30,648 bases of DNA from assembly GCA_964416645.1 (NCBI GenBank), contig CAYQEZ010000021.1, forward strand, positions 1-30,648, in the 5' to 3' direction. Both the position numbers and the translations under genes were made by a program. Below, piece after piece: positions 14,659-22,535 of this stretch; positions within the stretch are counted from its first letter, which is position 1, and every line of letters starts with the position of its first letter. Under the pieces are notes generated by a model. That model was not told the DNA's origin and made no database searches. It saw only the letters and a list, made by a program, of their open reading frames with translations. The stretch is from GCA-002282575 sp964416645. Lineage in GTDB: Bacteria > Pseudomonadota > Gammaproteobacteria > Thiomicrospirales > Thiomicrospiraceae.

Positions 14659-15723
14659 ATGGCAATGATTACTCTGCGCGAATTAATGGATTATGCTGCG
14701 GTTCATAGCTTCGGTATGCCAGCATTTAACGTTAACAATATGGAACAAGTTCGTGCGATCATGCGCGCTGCGGCTGCGGTTGATTCTCCTGTGATTTTGC
14801 AAGGTTCAGCCGGCGCTCGTAAATATGCTGGTGAGCCTATGTTGCGTCACATGGTAGCAGCGGCTGTTGAAATGTATCCTAATGTGCCTGTTGTTATGCA
14901 CCAAGATCATGGTTCGGATGTTGGTGTGTGTTTACGTGCCATTCAGTCTGGTTTCACTTCGGTGATGATGGACGGCTCTTTGATGGCTGATATGAAAACG
15001 CCCGCGTCTTACGAGTACAATGCTGGCATCACGGCTGAAGTAGTGAAAATTGCTCACGCTGGTGGTGTTTCAGTTGAAGGTGAATTGGGTTGTTTAGGTT
15101 CGTTAGAAACAGGCATGATGGGCGAAGAAGACGGTCATGGTTCTGATCAAAAAATGGATCATTCAGCACTGTTAACAGATCCAGAAGAAGCAGCTCAGTT
15201 TGTTAAAGATACCAACGTTGACTGTTTGGCTGTTGCAGTAGGTACTTCTCATGGTGCTTACAAGTTTACTTCTAAGCCTTCTGACGATGTATTGAAAATT
15301 GATCAAATCAAGAAAATTCACGCTCGTATCCCAACAACTCACCTTGTAATGCATGGTTCTTCTTCTGTGCCAGAGGAATGGTTGACTATCATCAACAACT
15401 ATGGTGGTGACATGGGTCAAACTTACGGTGTGCCAGTTGAAGCGATCGTTGAAGGTATCAAATATGGTGTTCGTAAAGTGAACATCGATACGGACTTGCG
15501 TATGGCTTCTACTGGTGCGATTCGTAAGCATTTAGCGGATAATCCTTCTAACTTTGACCCACGTAAATTCTACAAAGCGGCTGAAGATGCGATGATGGAA
15601 ATCTGTAAAGCACGTTTTGAAGCTTTCGGTTGTGCTGGTCATGCTTCTAAAATCAAAGCAGTTGGTTTGGAAGTGATGCAAGCGCGTTACGCTTCAGGTG
15701 CGTTAGACCAAAAAGTGAACTAA
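14659..15723 (+). CDS. fba: Fructose-bisphosphate aldolase, class II
   Basis: Zn2+-dependent reversible cleavage of fructose 1,6-bisphosphate. The 354-residue protein resembles the class II subtype common in autotrophic and many other proteobacteria (often labelled Calvin-cycle subtype), rather than the 359-residue E. coli FbaA. Visible metal and active-site segments are PVVMHQDHGSD (about 77-87), SVMMDGS, VEGELGCLGSLE, VAVGTSHGAYKF and LVMHGSSSVPEEW. The C-terminal region is rich in charged helices. AGAGGAC upstream of the ATG at 14659 serves as ribosome site. It closes the block and is followed by a strong terminator. No RuBisCO or phosphoribulokinase gene is in the window, so a Calvin-cycle role cannot be claimed. 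Confidence 0.95.
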   Translation: MAMITLRELMDYAAVHSFGMPAFNVNNMEQVRAIMRAAAAVDSPVILQGSAGARKYAGEPMLRHMVAAAVEMYPNVPVVMHQDHGSDVGVCLRAIQSGFTSVMMDGSLMADMKTPASYEYNAGITAEVVKIAHAGGVSVEGELGCLGSLETGMMGEEDGHGSDQKMDHSALLTDPEEAAQFVKDTNVDCLAVAVGTSHGAYKFTSKPSDDVLKIDQIKKIHARIPTTHLVMHGSSSVPEEWLTIINNYGGDMGQTYGVPVEAIVEGIKYGVRKVNIDTDLRMASTGAIRKHLADNPSNFDPRKFYKAAEDAMMEICKARFEAFGCAGHASKIKAVGLEVMQARYASGALDQKVN

Positions 15724-15749
15724 TTCACTTATTGGATCTGACAATAGAG

Positions 15750-15778
15750 AGCCCCATCTTTAGATGGGGCTTTTTTTT
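15750..15778 (+). terminator. Strong intrinsic terminator after fba
   Basis: AGCCCCATCT (15750-15759), AGATGGGGCT (15762-15771) with a tight centre, then a run of eight T (15771-15778). It ends the glycolytic block. Confidence 0.95.
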
Positions 15779-15828
15779 GCTCAAGTACGACAAAATTGTG
15801 TGAATAAAATCCGTTAGCTAAGGTTTTT

Positions 15829-15837
15829 TGTTAAAAT
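15829..15837 (+). promoter_or_regulatory. Possible extended -10 for ndk
   Basis: TGTTAAAAT: TG, one base, TAAAAT (15832-15837), the extended -10 form that can work without a -35. It is 33 bp before the ndk start, in the 93-bp gap after the fba terminator. No -35 hexamer at 17 bases is seen. Confidence 0.4.
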
Positions 15838-15870
15838 GAAAGCATTTTGAACAGAATTGAGATGTGTTGT

Positions 15871-16293
15871 ATGGCGATTGAGCGTACGTTATCGATTATT
15901 AAACCCGATGCGGTGGGTAAAAATGCTATTGGTCAAATTTTAGCGATTTATGAGCAGGCTGGGTTGCGTGTAGCCGCGTGCAAGATGCTACGTTTGTCTC
16001 GTCATCAAGCAGAAGCTTTTTATGCTGAACATGAAGGTAAGCCATTTTATCGCCCGTTAGTGGATTTTATGCTCTCTGGTCCTGTGGTCGTTTCGGTGCT
16101 AACGGGGGAAGATGCTATCGCTTATCATCGTCAGTTGATGGGTACAACAGATCCAACTACGGCAGCGGTGGGGACGGTGCGTGCGCAGTTCGCTAATAGT
16201 ACGCGTGAGAATGCGGTACATGGTTCTGACAGTGTGGCGAGTGCTGAGAGAGAAATTAATTTTTTCTTTGATCCGTTAGAGCTGTGTCGTTAA
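15871..16293 (+). CDS. ndk: Nucleoside diphosphate kinase
   Basis: Exchanges the terminal phosphate between nucleoside tri- and diphosphates via a phosphohistidine. The 140-residue protein has the standard ferredoxin-like fold motifs: ERTLSIIKPDAVGKNAIGQI at the N-terminus, the Kpn-loop region, and the active-site His H117 in NAVHGSDS. I start at the ATG at 15871 (MAIERTLS); an in-frame ATG 24 bp upstream would add MNRIEMCC, not seen in the family. The ribosome site (TTGAGA) is only moderate. It heads the ndk-rlmN-rodZ-hisS-yfgM-bamB-der run, a conserved gammaproteobacterial order, and its stop overlaps the rlmN start by one base (TAATG). Confidence 0.95.
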   Translation: MAIERTLSIIKPDAVGKNAIGQILAIYEQAGLRVAACKMLRLSRHQAEAFYAEHEGKPFYRPLVDFMLSGPVVVSVLTGEDAIAYHRQLMGTTDPTTAAVGTVRAQFANSTRENAVHGSDSVASAEREINFFFDPLELCR

Positions 16294-17471
16294 TGTCGTC
16301 AATGCCCACCGAGTTGGAAGCCGTAGCAAGCGATTCATTGGCTGAGGTGTCTTTGTTGGGAATGAATCGCCAGATGCTGGCTGATTGGTTACGTTCTCAA
16401 GGAGAAAAACCCTTCCGTGCGCAGCAATTAATGCAATGGGTGCATCAGCGCGGTATTATCGACTATGAGCAAATGACCGATTTGTCCAAAGTACTGCGTG
16501 CTAAGTTGTCCCAGTTAGCGCCTGTTCGATTGCCAGAAGTGAAAGTAGACCAAGTTGCTAGTGATGGTACACGAAAATGGTTGTTGGAGGTCGATGGACA
16601 CAATGCGATTGAAATGGTGTTCATCCCAGAAAGTAATCGTGGTACGCTGTGCATTTCTTCACAAGTCGGCTGTGCCTTGGCGTGTACGTTTTGTATGACT
16701 GCTAAACAGGGTTTTAATCGTAATCTATCCAGTGATGAAATTATTGGGCAAATGTGGTTGGCGCAACATTTGTTGCGTCAAGCTGGGTGGGGAGATAATC
16801 CCATTACCAATGTTGTATTTATGGGTATGGGTGAGCCGCTCCTTAATGTGAATCAGGTTTTTCCTGCCGCAGAAATTTTGATGGATGACTGGGGTTATGG
16901 CCTTTCTAAGCGACGTGTAACCATTTCAACTTCGGGTATTGTGCCGGCAATGGATATGATGACGGAGCGTTTGGATATTTCATTGGCGGTATCATTGCAT
17001 GCAGCGAATAATCCGCTTCGTGATGTTTTGGTGCCAGTAAATCAGAAGTATCCGTTAGCGGAACTGATGGGGGCTTGTCGTCGATATCTACAGCGTTATC
17101 CAAAACGTCATGTATTGTTTGAATACGTTATGCTGGACGGTGTAAATGACTCTATTCGTCATGCTCGTGAAGTCATTACTTTGTTACAGGGGATCTCGGC
17201 AAAGGTGAATTTAATTCCGTTTAATCCCTTTCCCGACACCGATTACCAAACCAGTCCTTTTGAACGTGTGTTGGCTTTTCAGCAACGCTTGATGAAAGCA
17301 GGATTGCAGACCAATATTCGTAAAACGCGGGGTGAAGATATTGATGCTGCTTGTGGTCAGTTAGCTGGTGATGTCAGTGATCGCACTAAGCGCAAGGCGA
17401 GCTATCAACAGACGATTCAGTTCAAGCGACAGAATATTCAGCACAGGGAACACGGGCATGAGTCATCGTGA
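16293..17471 (+). CDS. rlmN: Dual-specificity rRNA/tRNA (adenine-C2) methyltransferase RlmN
   Basis: A radical S-adenosylmethionine enzyme that methylates C2 of A2503 in 23S rRNA and A37 in some tRNAs. The 392-residue protein has the [4Fe-4S] motif CxxxCxxC (C127, C131, C134 in VGCALACTFCMTAKQG), the SAM-binding stretches MGMGEPLLN and TISTSG, and the conserved C-terminal cysteine in DIDAACGQLAG that resolves the methyl-enzyme intermediate. The start at 16293 gives a TAATG junction with ndk; an alternative ATG at 16302 would shorten it by three residues. The 3' end overlaps rodZ by 14 bp. Its cluster depends on the Fe-S assembly machinery, only part of which is in this window. Confidence 0.95.
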   Translation: MSSMPTELEAVASDSLAEVSLLGMNRQMLADWLRSQGEKPFRAQQLMQWVHQRGIIDYEQMTDLSKVLRAKLSQLAPVRLPEVKVDQVASDGTRKWLLEVDGHNAIEMVFIPESNRGTLCISSQVGCALACTFCMTAKQGFNRNLSSDEIIGQMWLAQHLLRQAGWGDNPITNVVFMGMGEPLLNVNQVFPAAEILMDDWGYGLSKRRVTISTSGIVPAMDMMTERLDISLAVSLHAANNPLRDVLVPVNQKYPLAELMGACRRYLQRYPKRHVLFEYVMLDGVNDSIRHAREVITLLQGISAKVNLIPFNPFPDTDYQTSPFERVLAFQQRLMKAGLQTNIRKTRGEDIDAACGQLAGDVSDRTKRKASYQQTIQFKRQNIQHREHGHESS

Positions 17472-17928
17472 GCAGCCCAGTATGATGCCTTTGCAAACTG
17501 ATGCTTCGCTTTCATTGGGGCAGCAATTGGCAAGTCAGCGTAAAGTGCGTGGTTTATCCATTGAGGATGTTTCGTTGCAGCTTAAAATTGCTCAGACCAC
17601 TATTCAGGCGTTAGAGTCGGATGATTGGTCAACAACAGGCGTTTCCGAGCAATTTATGCGCGGTTATGCACGTAATTACATGCAGTTGTTGGGGATTGAA
17701 ATGGCAAATCAGTCAGTCGAGGGCTTTTCGACTTCATCAACCTCTTTGTCTTCTGTTAATCAGTTAGAGCGACCGATGAAGTACGTGTCTGTCTCTAAAG
17801 TCAATCGTCGCTGGCGTTGGTTGTGGTTAAGTAGTGTCTTGGTGATCATTTTAGTTGCTTTATGGAGTCAAGCTGTTCTTTGGGACGAGTGGAGTTTGAC
17901 TTCTTGGCTAAATCATGAAAAGAAATAA
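17458..17928 (+). CDS. Short RodZ-like cytoskeletal protein
   Basis: A 156-residue protein in the position always held by rodZ between rlmN and hisS. The N-terminal helix-turn-helix domain (about 19-82; LGQQLASQRKVRGLSIEDVS ... FMRGYARNYMQLLGI) is the HTH_25 type that in RodZ binds MreB in the cytoplasm. A Ser/Thr-rich linker and one basic-flanked membrane segment (about 119-142, very Trp-rich) follow. Only about 14 residues would lie in the periplasm, so the usual C-terminal beta domain is missing. E. coli RodZ is more than twice as long. The start at 17458 has AGGGAA upstream; it overlaps rlmN by 14 bp. No frame continues the missing domain before hisS. Confidence 0.75.
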   Translation: MSHREQPSMMPLQTDASLSLGQQLASQRKVRGLSIEDVSLQLKIAQTTIQALESDDWSTTGVSEQFMRGYARNYMQLLGIEMANQSVEGFSTSSTSLSSVNQLERPMKYVSVSKVNRRWRWLWLSSVLVIILVALWSQAVLWDEWSLTSWLNHEKK

Positions 17929-17931
17929 GGA

Positions 17932-19206
17932 ATGAGTGTGGCAAGTGTAACAGCTGTTCGTGGAATGAATGATATTGCGGGCGAACAGGGCTATTGGTTT
18001 GATGAGTTAGAGCGTCAAGCGCGTGCGCTATTAGCTGGATATGGTTATCAGCATGTTCGACTCCCTGTGGTTGAGAAAACGGAGCTTTTTTGTCGTTCGA
18101 TTGGTGAAGTGACGGATATCGTTGAAAAAGAAATGTACACTTTTGCTGATCGTAATGGCGATTCTTTAACCTTGCGCCCTGAAGGAACGGCAGGTTGTGT
18201 GCGTGCTGCGATTGAAAATAGTTGGCTCAATATGGGCGCTCAAAAGCTGTATTACTTAGGACCGATGTTCCGCCACGAACGTCCGCAAAAAGGGCGTTAT
18301 CGCCAGTTTTACCAGCTGGGTGTGGAAACCTATGGTTTTGCTGGTCCTGATATTGATGCGGAATTGATTTTAATGACCGAGCGTTTGTGGAAGCAGCTGG
18401 GTATTCAAGCACGTTTGCTGATTAATTCGCTTGGCTCATCGGAATCACGCGTAGCTTATAAAGAAGCGCTAACTCAGTATTTTTCTGCTCATTACGATTT
18501 ATTAGATGAAGACTCGCAAAAACGTCTTTATCGTAATCCATTACGCATTTTAGACAGTAAACACCCAGCGTTGGCAGACTGTATTGCAGGGGCGCCTAAA
18601 TTGATTGATTGGTTGGATGAAGCCAGCCAACAGAGTTTTAATCGCCTGTTAGCACTGTTAGATGCGAGTGGCCTTGCTTATGAAGTGTCGCCGACTTTGG
18701 TGCGCGGTCTTGACTATTACAATGATACGGTTTTTGAATGGGTAACCGATGCTCTGGGTTCTCAAGGTACCATTTGTGCTGGTGGTCGTTATGATGGGCT
18801 GGTTACACAACTTGGTGGTAAGGCAACTCCAGCTATTGGTTTTGCTATGGGAATGGAGCGTGTGGTTGCCTTAATGCAGTTAACAGATCGCACACAGCCA
18901 TCTTCTGTTGATGCTTACGTCATCGCAGTTGGTGAACAGGCGCAATTGAAAGTGCAGTCATTGGTAGAAACATGGCGCGATCAATTACCCCAGCTAAGAT
19001 TAATGGTGCATCATGGTGGTGGAAACTTCAAATCACAATTTAAGAAAGCAGATAAGTCTGGTGCACCTTTTGCGCTTGTTTTAGGTGATGACGAAGTGGC
19101 TAAGCAGCAGATAGGGATTAAATTTTTGCGCGAAGAGTCAGAGCAGTTAACGCTAGCGTGGACAGATGTGACGGCTTGGTTACAAAGTGCACTGACAAAA
19201 GAGTAA
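17932..19206 (+). CDS. hisS: Histidyl-tRNA synthetase
   Basis: Charges tRNA-His. The 424-residue class II synthetase shows motif 1 region AVRGMNDI, TLRPEGTAGCVRA, motif 2 MFRHERPQKGRYRQFYQLG, the His-specific segments GLDYYNDTVFEW and AGGRYDGLV, and motif 3 AIGFAMGMERV, followed by a C-terminal anticodon-binding domain. Length is standard. The start needs care: AGGA (17928-17931) touches the ATG at 17932, which leaves no spacing, whereas the in-frame GTG at 17938 (giving MASVTAVRGMND) is 6 bases away and aligns well with the N-termini of homologues. The true start may be 17938. The gene follows rodZ by 3 bp; ispG, which often lies between them, is absent here. Confidence 0.96.
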   Translation: MSVASVTAVRGMNDIAGEQGYWFDELERQARALLAGYGYQHVRLPVVEKTELFCRSIGEVTDIVEKEMYTFADRNGDSLTLRPEGTAGCVRAAIENSWLNMGAQKLYYLGPMFRHERPQKGRYRQFYQLGVETYGFAGPDIDAELILMTERLWKQLGIQARLLINSLGSSESRVAYKEALTQYFSAHYDLLDEDSQKRLYRNPLRILDSKHPALADCIAGAPKLIDWLDEASQQSFNRLLALLDASGLAYEVSPTLVRGLDYYNDTVFEWVTDALGSQGTICAGGRYDGLVTQLGGKATPAIGFAMGMERVVALMQLTDRTQPSSVDAYVIAVGEQAQLKVQSLVETWRDQLPQLRLMVHHGGGNFKSQFKKADKSGAPFALVLGDDEVAKQQIGIKFLREESEQLTLAWTDVTAWLQSALTKE

Positions 19207-19240
19207 TCGAATTAATTTACCTCAGTAATCAGGAGAGATG

Positions 19241-19885
19241 ATGAGCGACGTTCATGAACAGCACGAGTTAGAAGCATTAAAAAGTTGGTGGAAAGCCAAT
19301 GGCATGGCGATATTAACGGGTGGTGCATTAGCTATTGCCGCAGTACTAGGTTGGCAGTCGTACCAGAGTTATGAAAAAGCCAATAGTGAGGCGGCTTCAG
19401 CACGTTATGAAACCTTACGCACTCAGGCGGAACAAAATAATTTTTCGAGCGTGACAACGGAAGCGAAACAACTATTGGTTGAGCATGCTGATAGTCCTTA
19501 TGCCGTAGCGGCAGCTTTTTTATTGGCTAAGCATGCAATGGAAAGGTCGGATTGGGAAGATGCGCAAGCACATTTGCGTTGGGTGCTGACACACAGTGAG
19601 GAAGTTCACTGGCGCTCTTTGGCAGTCATTCGTTTATCACGTGTACTGATTGAAGCCAATAAGGCTGATGAATCGGTCGCTTTATTGCTTAAAGAGTCGC
19701 CTGCGATGAGTAAGTCATTTCAAGGCATGGCAGATTATGTTCGTGGTATGGCGTTATTATCGCTAAATAAACCAGCAGAAGCAGAGAAAGCTTTTGCACA
19801 AGCGCAAGCGAATGATGCACTTTCGACCAGTGTGCGTAGTTTGTCTCAGCTATGGGTGGATGATTTGGGACAGGTAACACCATGA
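19241..19885 (+). CDS. yfgM: YfgM-like membrane-anchored tetratricopeptide protein
   Basis: A 214-residue ancillary SecYEG-translocon protein. In E. coli YfgM works with the periplasmic chaperone PpiD and affects envelope stress signalling. It has a short cytoplasmic N-terminus (HELEALKSWWKANG, typical of the family), one membrane segment (about 21-38), and a periplasmic helical domain with tetratricopeptide-like pairs (about 45-205; e.g. AVAAAFLLAKHAMERSDWE and GMALLSLNKPAEAEKAF). Two ATG codons are adjacent; I take the second (19241) because AGGAG (19231-19235) is then 5 bases away. The stop overlaps the bamB start by ATGA. Its place between hisS and bamB is the conserved one. Confidence 0.88.
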   Translation: MSDVHEQHELEALKSWWKANGMAILTGGALAIAAVLGWQSYQSYEKANSEAASARYETLRTQAEQNNFSSVTTEAKQLLVEHADSPYAVAAAFLLAKHAMERSDWEDAQAHLRWVLTHSEEVHWRSLAVIRLSRVLIEANKADESVALLLKESPAMSKSFQGMADYVRGMALLSLNKPAEAEKAFAQAQANDALSTSVRSLSQLWVDDLGQVTP

Positions 19886-21039
19886 TGAATCGTCGTCAAT
19901 TTATTGCTCTGCTATCGGCTACGGGTTGGGTGATGGCAGGCTGTAGTCGTAATGAACCCATCAACCCACCGACACCCTTGCAAGCGATTACGCCAAAAGT
20001 GAATCTTTCACCTGTTTGGAGTCAATCAATTGGTTCAATGGGGCGCAAAGATGTGCCAGGGTTGAAGCTTGTTGAGCACGAGAAAATGGTTTATGCAGCG
20101 GCAGGCAATGGTGGTGTTGCAGCCGTTTCTCTGGAAGGTCAGCTACAGTGGCAGGTGAAGCTAGATCAAGCCTTGGTTTCGGGGCCAGCCTTTTCAGAAG
20201 TCTCAGAGTTGCTTTATGTTGGTAGTGCACGCGGACAGGTAATTTGCTTAAAAGCCAAGACTGGTGAGCAGGTGTGGAAAACACAAATGGAGACGGAGGT
20301 TCTCGCTTTAACAACAGGGTCGGGACGTTTGTTTGTGCGCACGGCCGATGGTCGCTTAACGGCGTTAGATGCCTTGGCGGGGGAAAAGCTATGGGTGCTT
20401 GACCATGATATGCCTTCTTTATCGGTACGTGGTATGTCGGCTCCAGTGCGGTTGTCAAACGCGATTTTGCTGGGCTGGGAAGATGGTTCCGTTGAAGCGA
20501 TTTTACAAGAAAATGGTGAGCGCGCTTGGGAGTCACGTATTGCTTTGCCACGGGGTCGTACCGATATCGAGCGCATGGTGGATGTGCAGGCATCTATCTT
20601 GACAGATGGTGTACGTATTTATGCTGCGGCAACGAATGGTAAAGTCACGGCGTTAGAGGCTCAAACGGGTAATCAGCTATGGACTAGTGATACGGCTACA
20701 TGGGTGGATATGGCACTTGGTGAGCGTAGTTTATTTGTTGTTGCTGAAGATGATACCCTACGTGCGTTATCGATTGATTCGGGGCGGGTGCTTTGGAAAC
20801 AAGAAGCGCTGAAATATCGTCGCGTGAGTAAAGCCATTGCTTGGGGTAACTGGGTTGTCGTTACGGATATGCAAGGTGTGTTGCATCTATTGAATGCCGC
20901 TGATGGCAGCTTGGTAGGGCGTGTGGATGGTGCAGTGAAAGAAGGCTTGGCCGATGGCTTAGCTGTGACTGACCGTCGTTTATTATTATTAGATGTCGCT
21001 GGTAATTTAACCTTCTGGCAAGCTGGAAGTGTGGAGTAA
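19882..21039 (+). CDS. bamB: Outer membrane assembly lipoprotein BamB
   Basis: Accessory lipoprotein of the BAM complex that inserts outer membrane beta-barrels. The 385-residue precursor has a signal ending in a lipobox (VMAGC, lipidated C21), a proline-rich spacer, and an eight-bladed PQQ-type beta-propeller with repeated motifs such as VYAAAGNGGVAAVSLEGQLQ, LYVGSARGQVICLKAKTGEQ and RIYAAATNGKVTALEAQTG. The N-terminus is MMNRRQFIALLSATGW, where NRRQFI resembles a twin-arginine motif; E. coli BamB has an ordinary Sec signal. A second ATG is at 19885. The gene overlaps yfgM by 4 bp and precedes der by 5 bp, the standard arrangement. Confidence 0.92.
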   Translation: MMNRRQFIALLSATGWVMAGCSRNEPINPPTPLQAITPKVNLSPVWSQSIGSMGRKDVPGLKLVEHEKMVYAAAGNGGVAAVSLEGQLQWQVKLDQALVSGPAFSEVSELLYVGSARGQVICLKAKTGEQVWKTQMETEVLALTTGSGRLFVRTADGRLTALDALAGEKLWVLDHDMPSLSVRGMSAPVRLSNAILLGWEDGSVEAILQENGERAWESRIALPRGRTDIERMVDVQASILTDGVRIYAAATNGKVTALEAQTGNQLWTSDTATWVDMALGERSLFVVAEDDTLRALSIDSGRVLWKQEALKYRRVSKAIAWGNWVVVTDMQGVLHLLNAADGSLVGRVDGAVKEGLADGLAVTDRRLLLLDVAGNLTFWQAGSVE

Positions 21040-21044
21040 ACCTC

Positions 21045-22463
21045 ATGCAACGTGTCGTCGCCCTTGTAGGAAGACCTAATGTCGGTAAGTCGACGCTTTT
21101 TAACCGACTAACGCGCTCACGCAATGCGTTAGTGTCTGATTTTCCTGGTTTAACACGCGATCGTCAGTATGGATTAGGTCGATTGGGTGATAAACCTTAT
21201 ATCGTTGTTGATACGGGTGGCTTGAGTGGCGAAACCGACGGTGTTGATGTCTTCATGCAACAACAGGTGCAAATGGCGTTAGATGAAGCTTCGGTGGTGT
21301 TTTTTCTCGTTGATGCACGTGATGGGCTGGTGCCTCATGATGAAGTGATTGCGGCTAAAGTCCGTGCCTTAAATAAACCCGTATACCTGCTGGTGAATAA
21401 AAGCGAGGGCTTAGCAGAGTCGCGCGCACAAAATGAATTTTTCAGCTTAGGGTTAGGTGAGCCGATTCCAATTTCTTCGGCACATGGCGACAATATTCAA
21501 GCCTTGATGCAATCGACCTTTGAAACCTTGCGTGAGCAAGATGAAGGTGTGGAAAGCTTAGTAACTACGCTAGCACCAGGTATTCGTATCGCTGTAGTTG
21601 GTCGTCCGAATGTCGGTAAGTCGACGCTGATTAACCGCATGGTGGGTGAAGAGCGCGTCATTGCTTACGATATGCCAGGCACTACCCGCGATAGTATTTT
21701 TGTGCCTTTTGAGCGAGATAATCAACAGTATACGTTAATTGATACGGCTGGTATCCGTCGTCGTGCACGTGTGAATGACATGATTGAAAAGTTCAGCGTG
21801 ATTAAAGCTTTGCAAGCAATGGAAGCGGCGCATGTGGTCATCGTTATGTTGGATGGCTCAGAAGGGATTACTGACCAAGATTTGCACTTGGTTGGTATGG
21901 CGCTTGAAGCGGGTCGTGGTTTGATTTTGGCTATTAATAAGTGGGACGGTTTATCGAAAGATCAGCGTGATCACGTTAAAGGTCAAATTGATTTGCGCTT
22001 ACAGTTTGCTTCTTATGCTGAACACCATTTCATTTCTGCTTTACATGGAACGGGTGTTGGCTTGTTGCTGGGCATGGTGAAGCAGGTTTATGCCGCTGCC
22101 ACGCGTCAGCTGTCAACGCCTGCGCTGACTCGTGAGTTGCAAGAAGCTCAGTTGGTGCATCAACCACCTTTGGTGCGTGGTCGTCGCGTCAAAATGCGTT
22201 ACGCCCATACGGGTGGGCATAATCCACCGATTATCGTTATTCATGGTAATCAGTTAGATGATATGCCAGCGGCTTACACGCGCTATTTAGAACAGCGTTT
22301 CCGTAAGGCGTTTGATTTATATGGTACACCCGTGCGTATTGAATACAAAACCAGTGAAAACCCTTACGAAGATAAACCGAATAAATTATCGGATCGTCAG
22401 ATTAAACGTAAAAAGCGTTTAGTAAAATTTGTTAAAAAGGCTGAAAAACGTAAACGTCGTTAG
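21045..22463 (+). CDS. der: Ribosome-associated GTPase Der (EngA)
   Basis: An essential GTPase for 50S subunit maturation. The 472-residue protein has two G domains in tandem and a KH-like C-terminal domain. G domain 1: GRPNVGKS (9-16), DFPGLTRD, DTGGL and NKSEG. G domain 2: GRPNVGKS (186-193), DMPGTTRD, DTAGIRRRARV and NKWD. The C-terminal part contains GGHNPPIIVIHGNQ and ends in a very basic tail (KRKKRLVKFVKKAEKRKRR). The NKSE form of the G4 motif in the first domain is a known variation. It is the last of the closely spaced genes starting at ndk; 72 bp follow before the next gene. Confidence 0.96.
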   Translation: MQRVVALVGRPNVGKSTLFNRLTRSRNALVSDFPGLTRDRQYGLGRLGDKPYIVVDTGGLSGETDGVDVFMQQQVQMALDEASVVFFLVDARDGLVPHDEVIAAKVRALNKPVYLLVNKSEGLAESRAQNEFFSLGLGEPIPISSAHGDNIQALMQSTFETLREQDEGVESLVTTLAPGIRIAVVGRPNVGKSTLINRMVGEERVIAYDMPGTTRDSIFVPFERDNQQYTLIDTAGIRRRARVNDMIEKFSVIKALQAMEAAHVVIVMLDGSEGITDQDLHLVGMALEAGRGLILAINKWDGLSKDQRDHVKGQIDLRLQFASYAEHHFISALHGTGVGLLLGMVKQVYAAATRQLSTPALTRELQEAQLVHQPPLVRGRRVKMRYAHTGGHNPPIIVIHGNQLDDMPAAYTRYLEQRFRKAFDLYGTPVRIEYKTSENPYEDKPNKLSDRQIKRKKRLVKFVKKAEKRKRR

Positions 22464-22489
22464 TTTTTAGAATTAGGCACGGTGTTTGC

Positions 22490-22509
22490 TTTTTGTTAAA
22501 TAACAAAAA
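22490..22509. repeat. AT-rich palindrome between der and the chemoreceptor gene
   Basis: TTTTTGTTA, 2 bases, TAACAAAAA: perfect 9-bp arms, 27 bp after the der stop. It may weakly end the der transcript or be an operator; there is no GC-rich stem to make a confident terminator. Confidence 0.3.
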
Positions 22510-22535
22510 TCCGACTTCCTTGAGCGAGCCATCAC

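Noticed and set aside
8638..15723. A Calvin-cycle (cbb) operon reading of the tkt-gap-pgk-pyk-fba block
   Set aside because: No RuBisCO or phosphoribulokinase is present and pyruvate kinase is included, so glycolysis and pentose phosphate metabolism is the safer reading.
19988..20593. 201-residue minus-strand frame within bamB
   Set aside because: Antisense shadow of the beta-propeller gene; very rich in Pro, His and Arg with no domain, which is typical of a reverse frame of a codon-biased gene.
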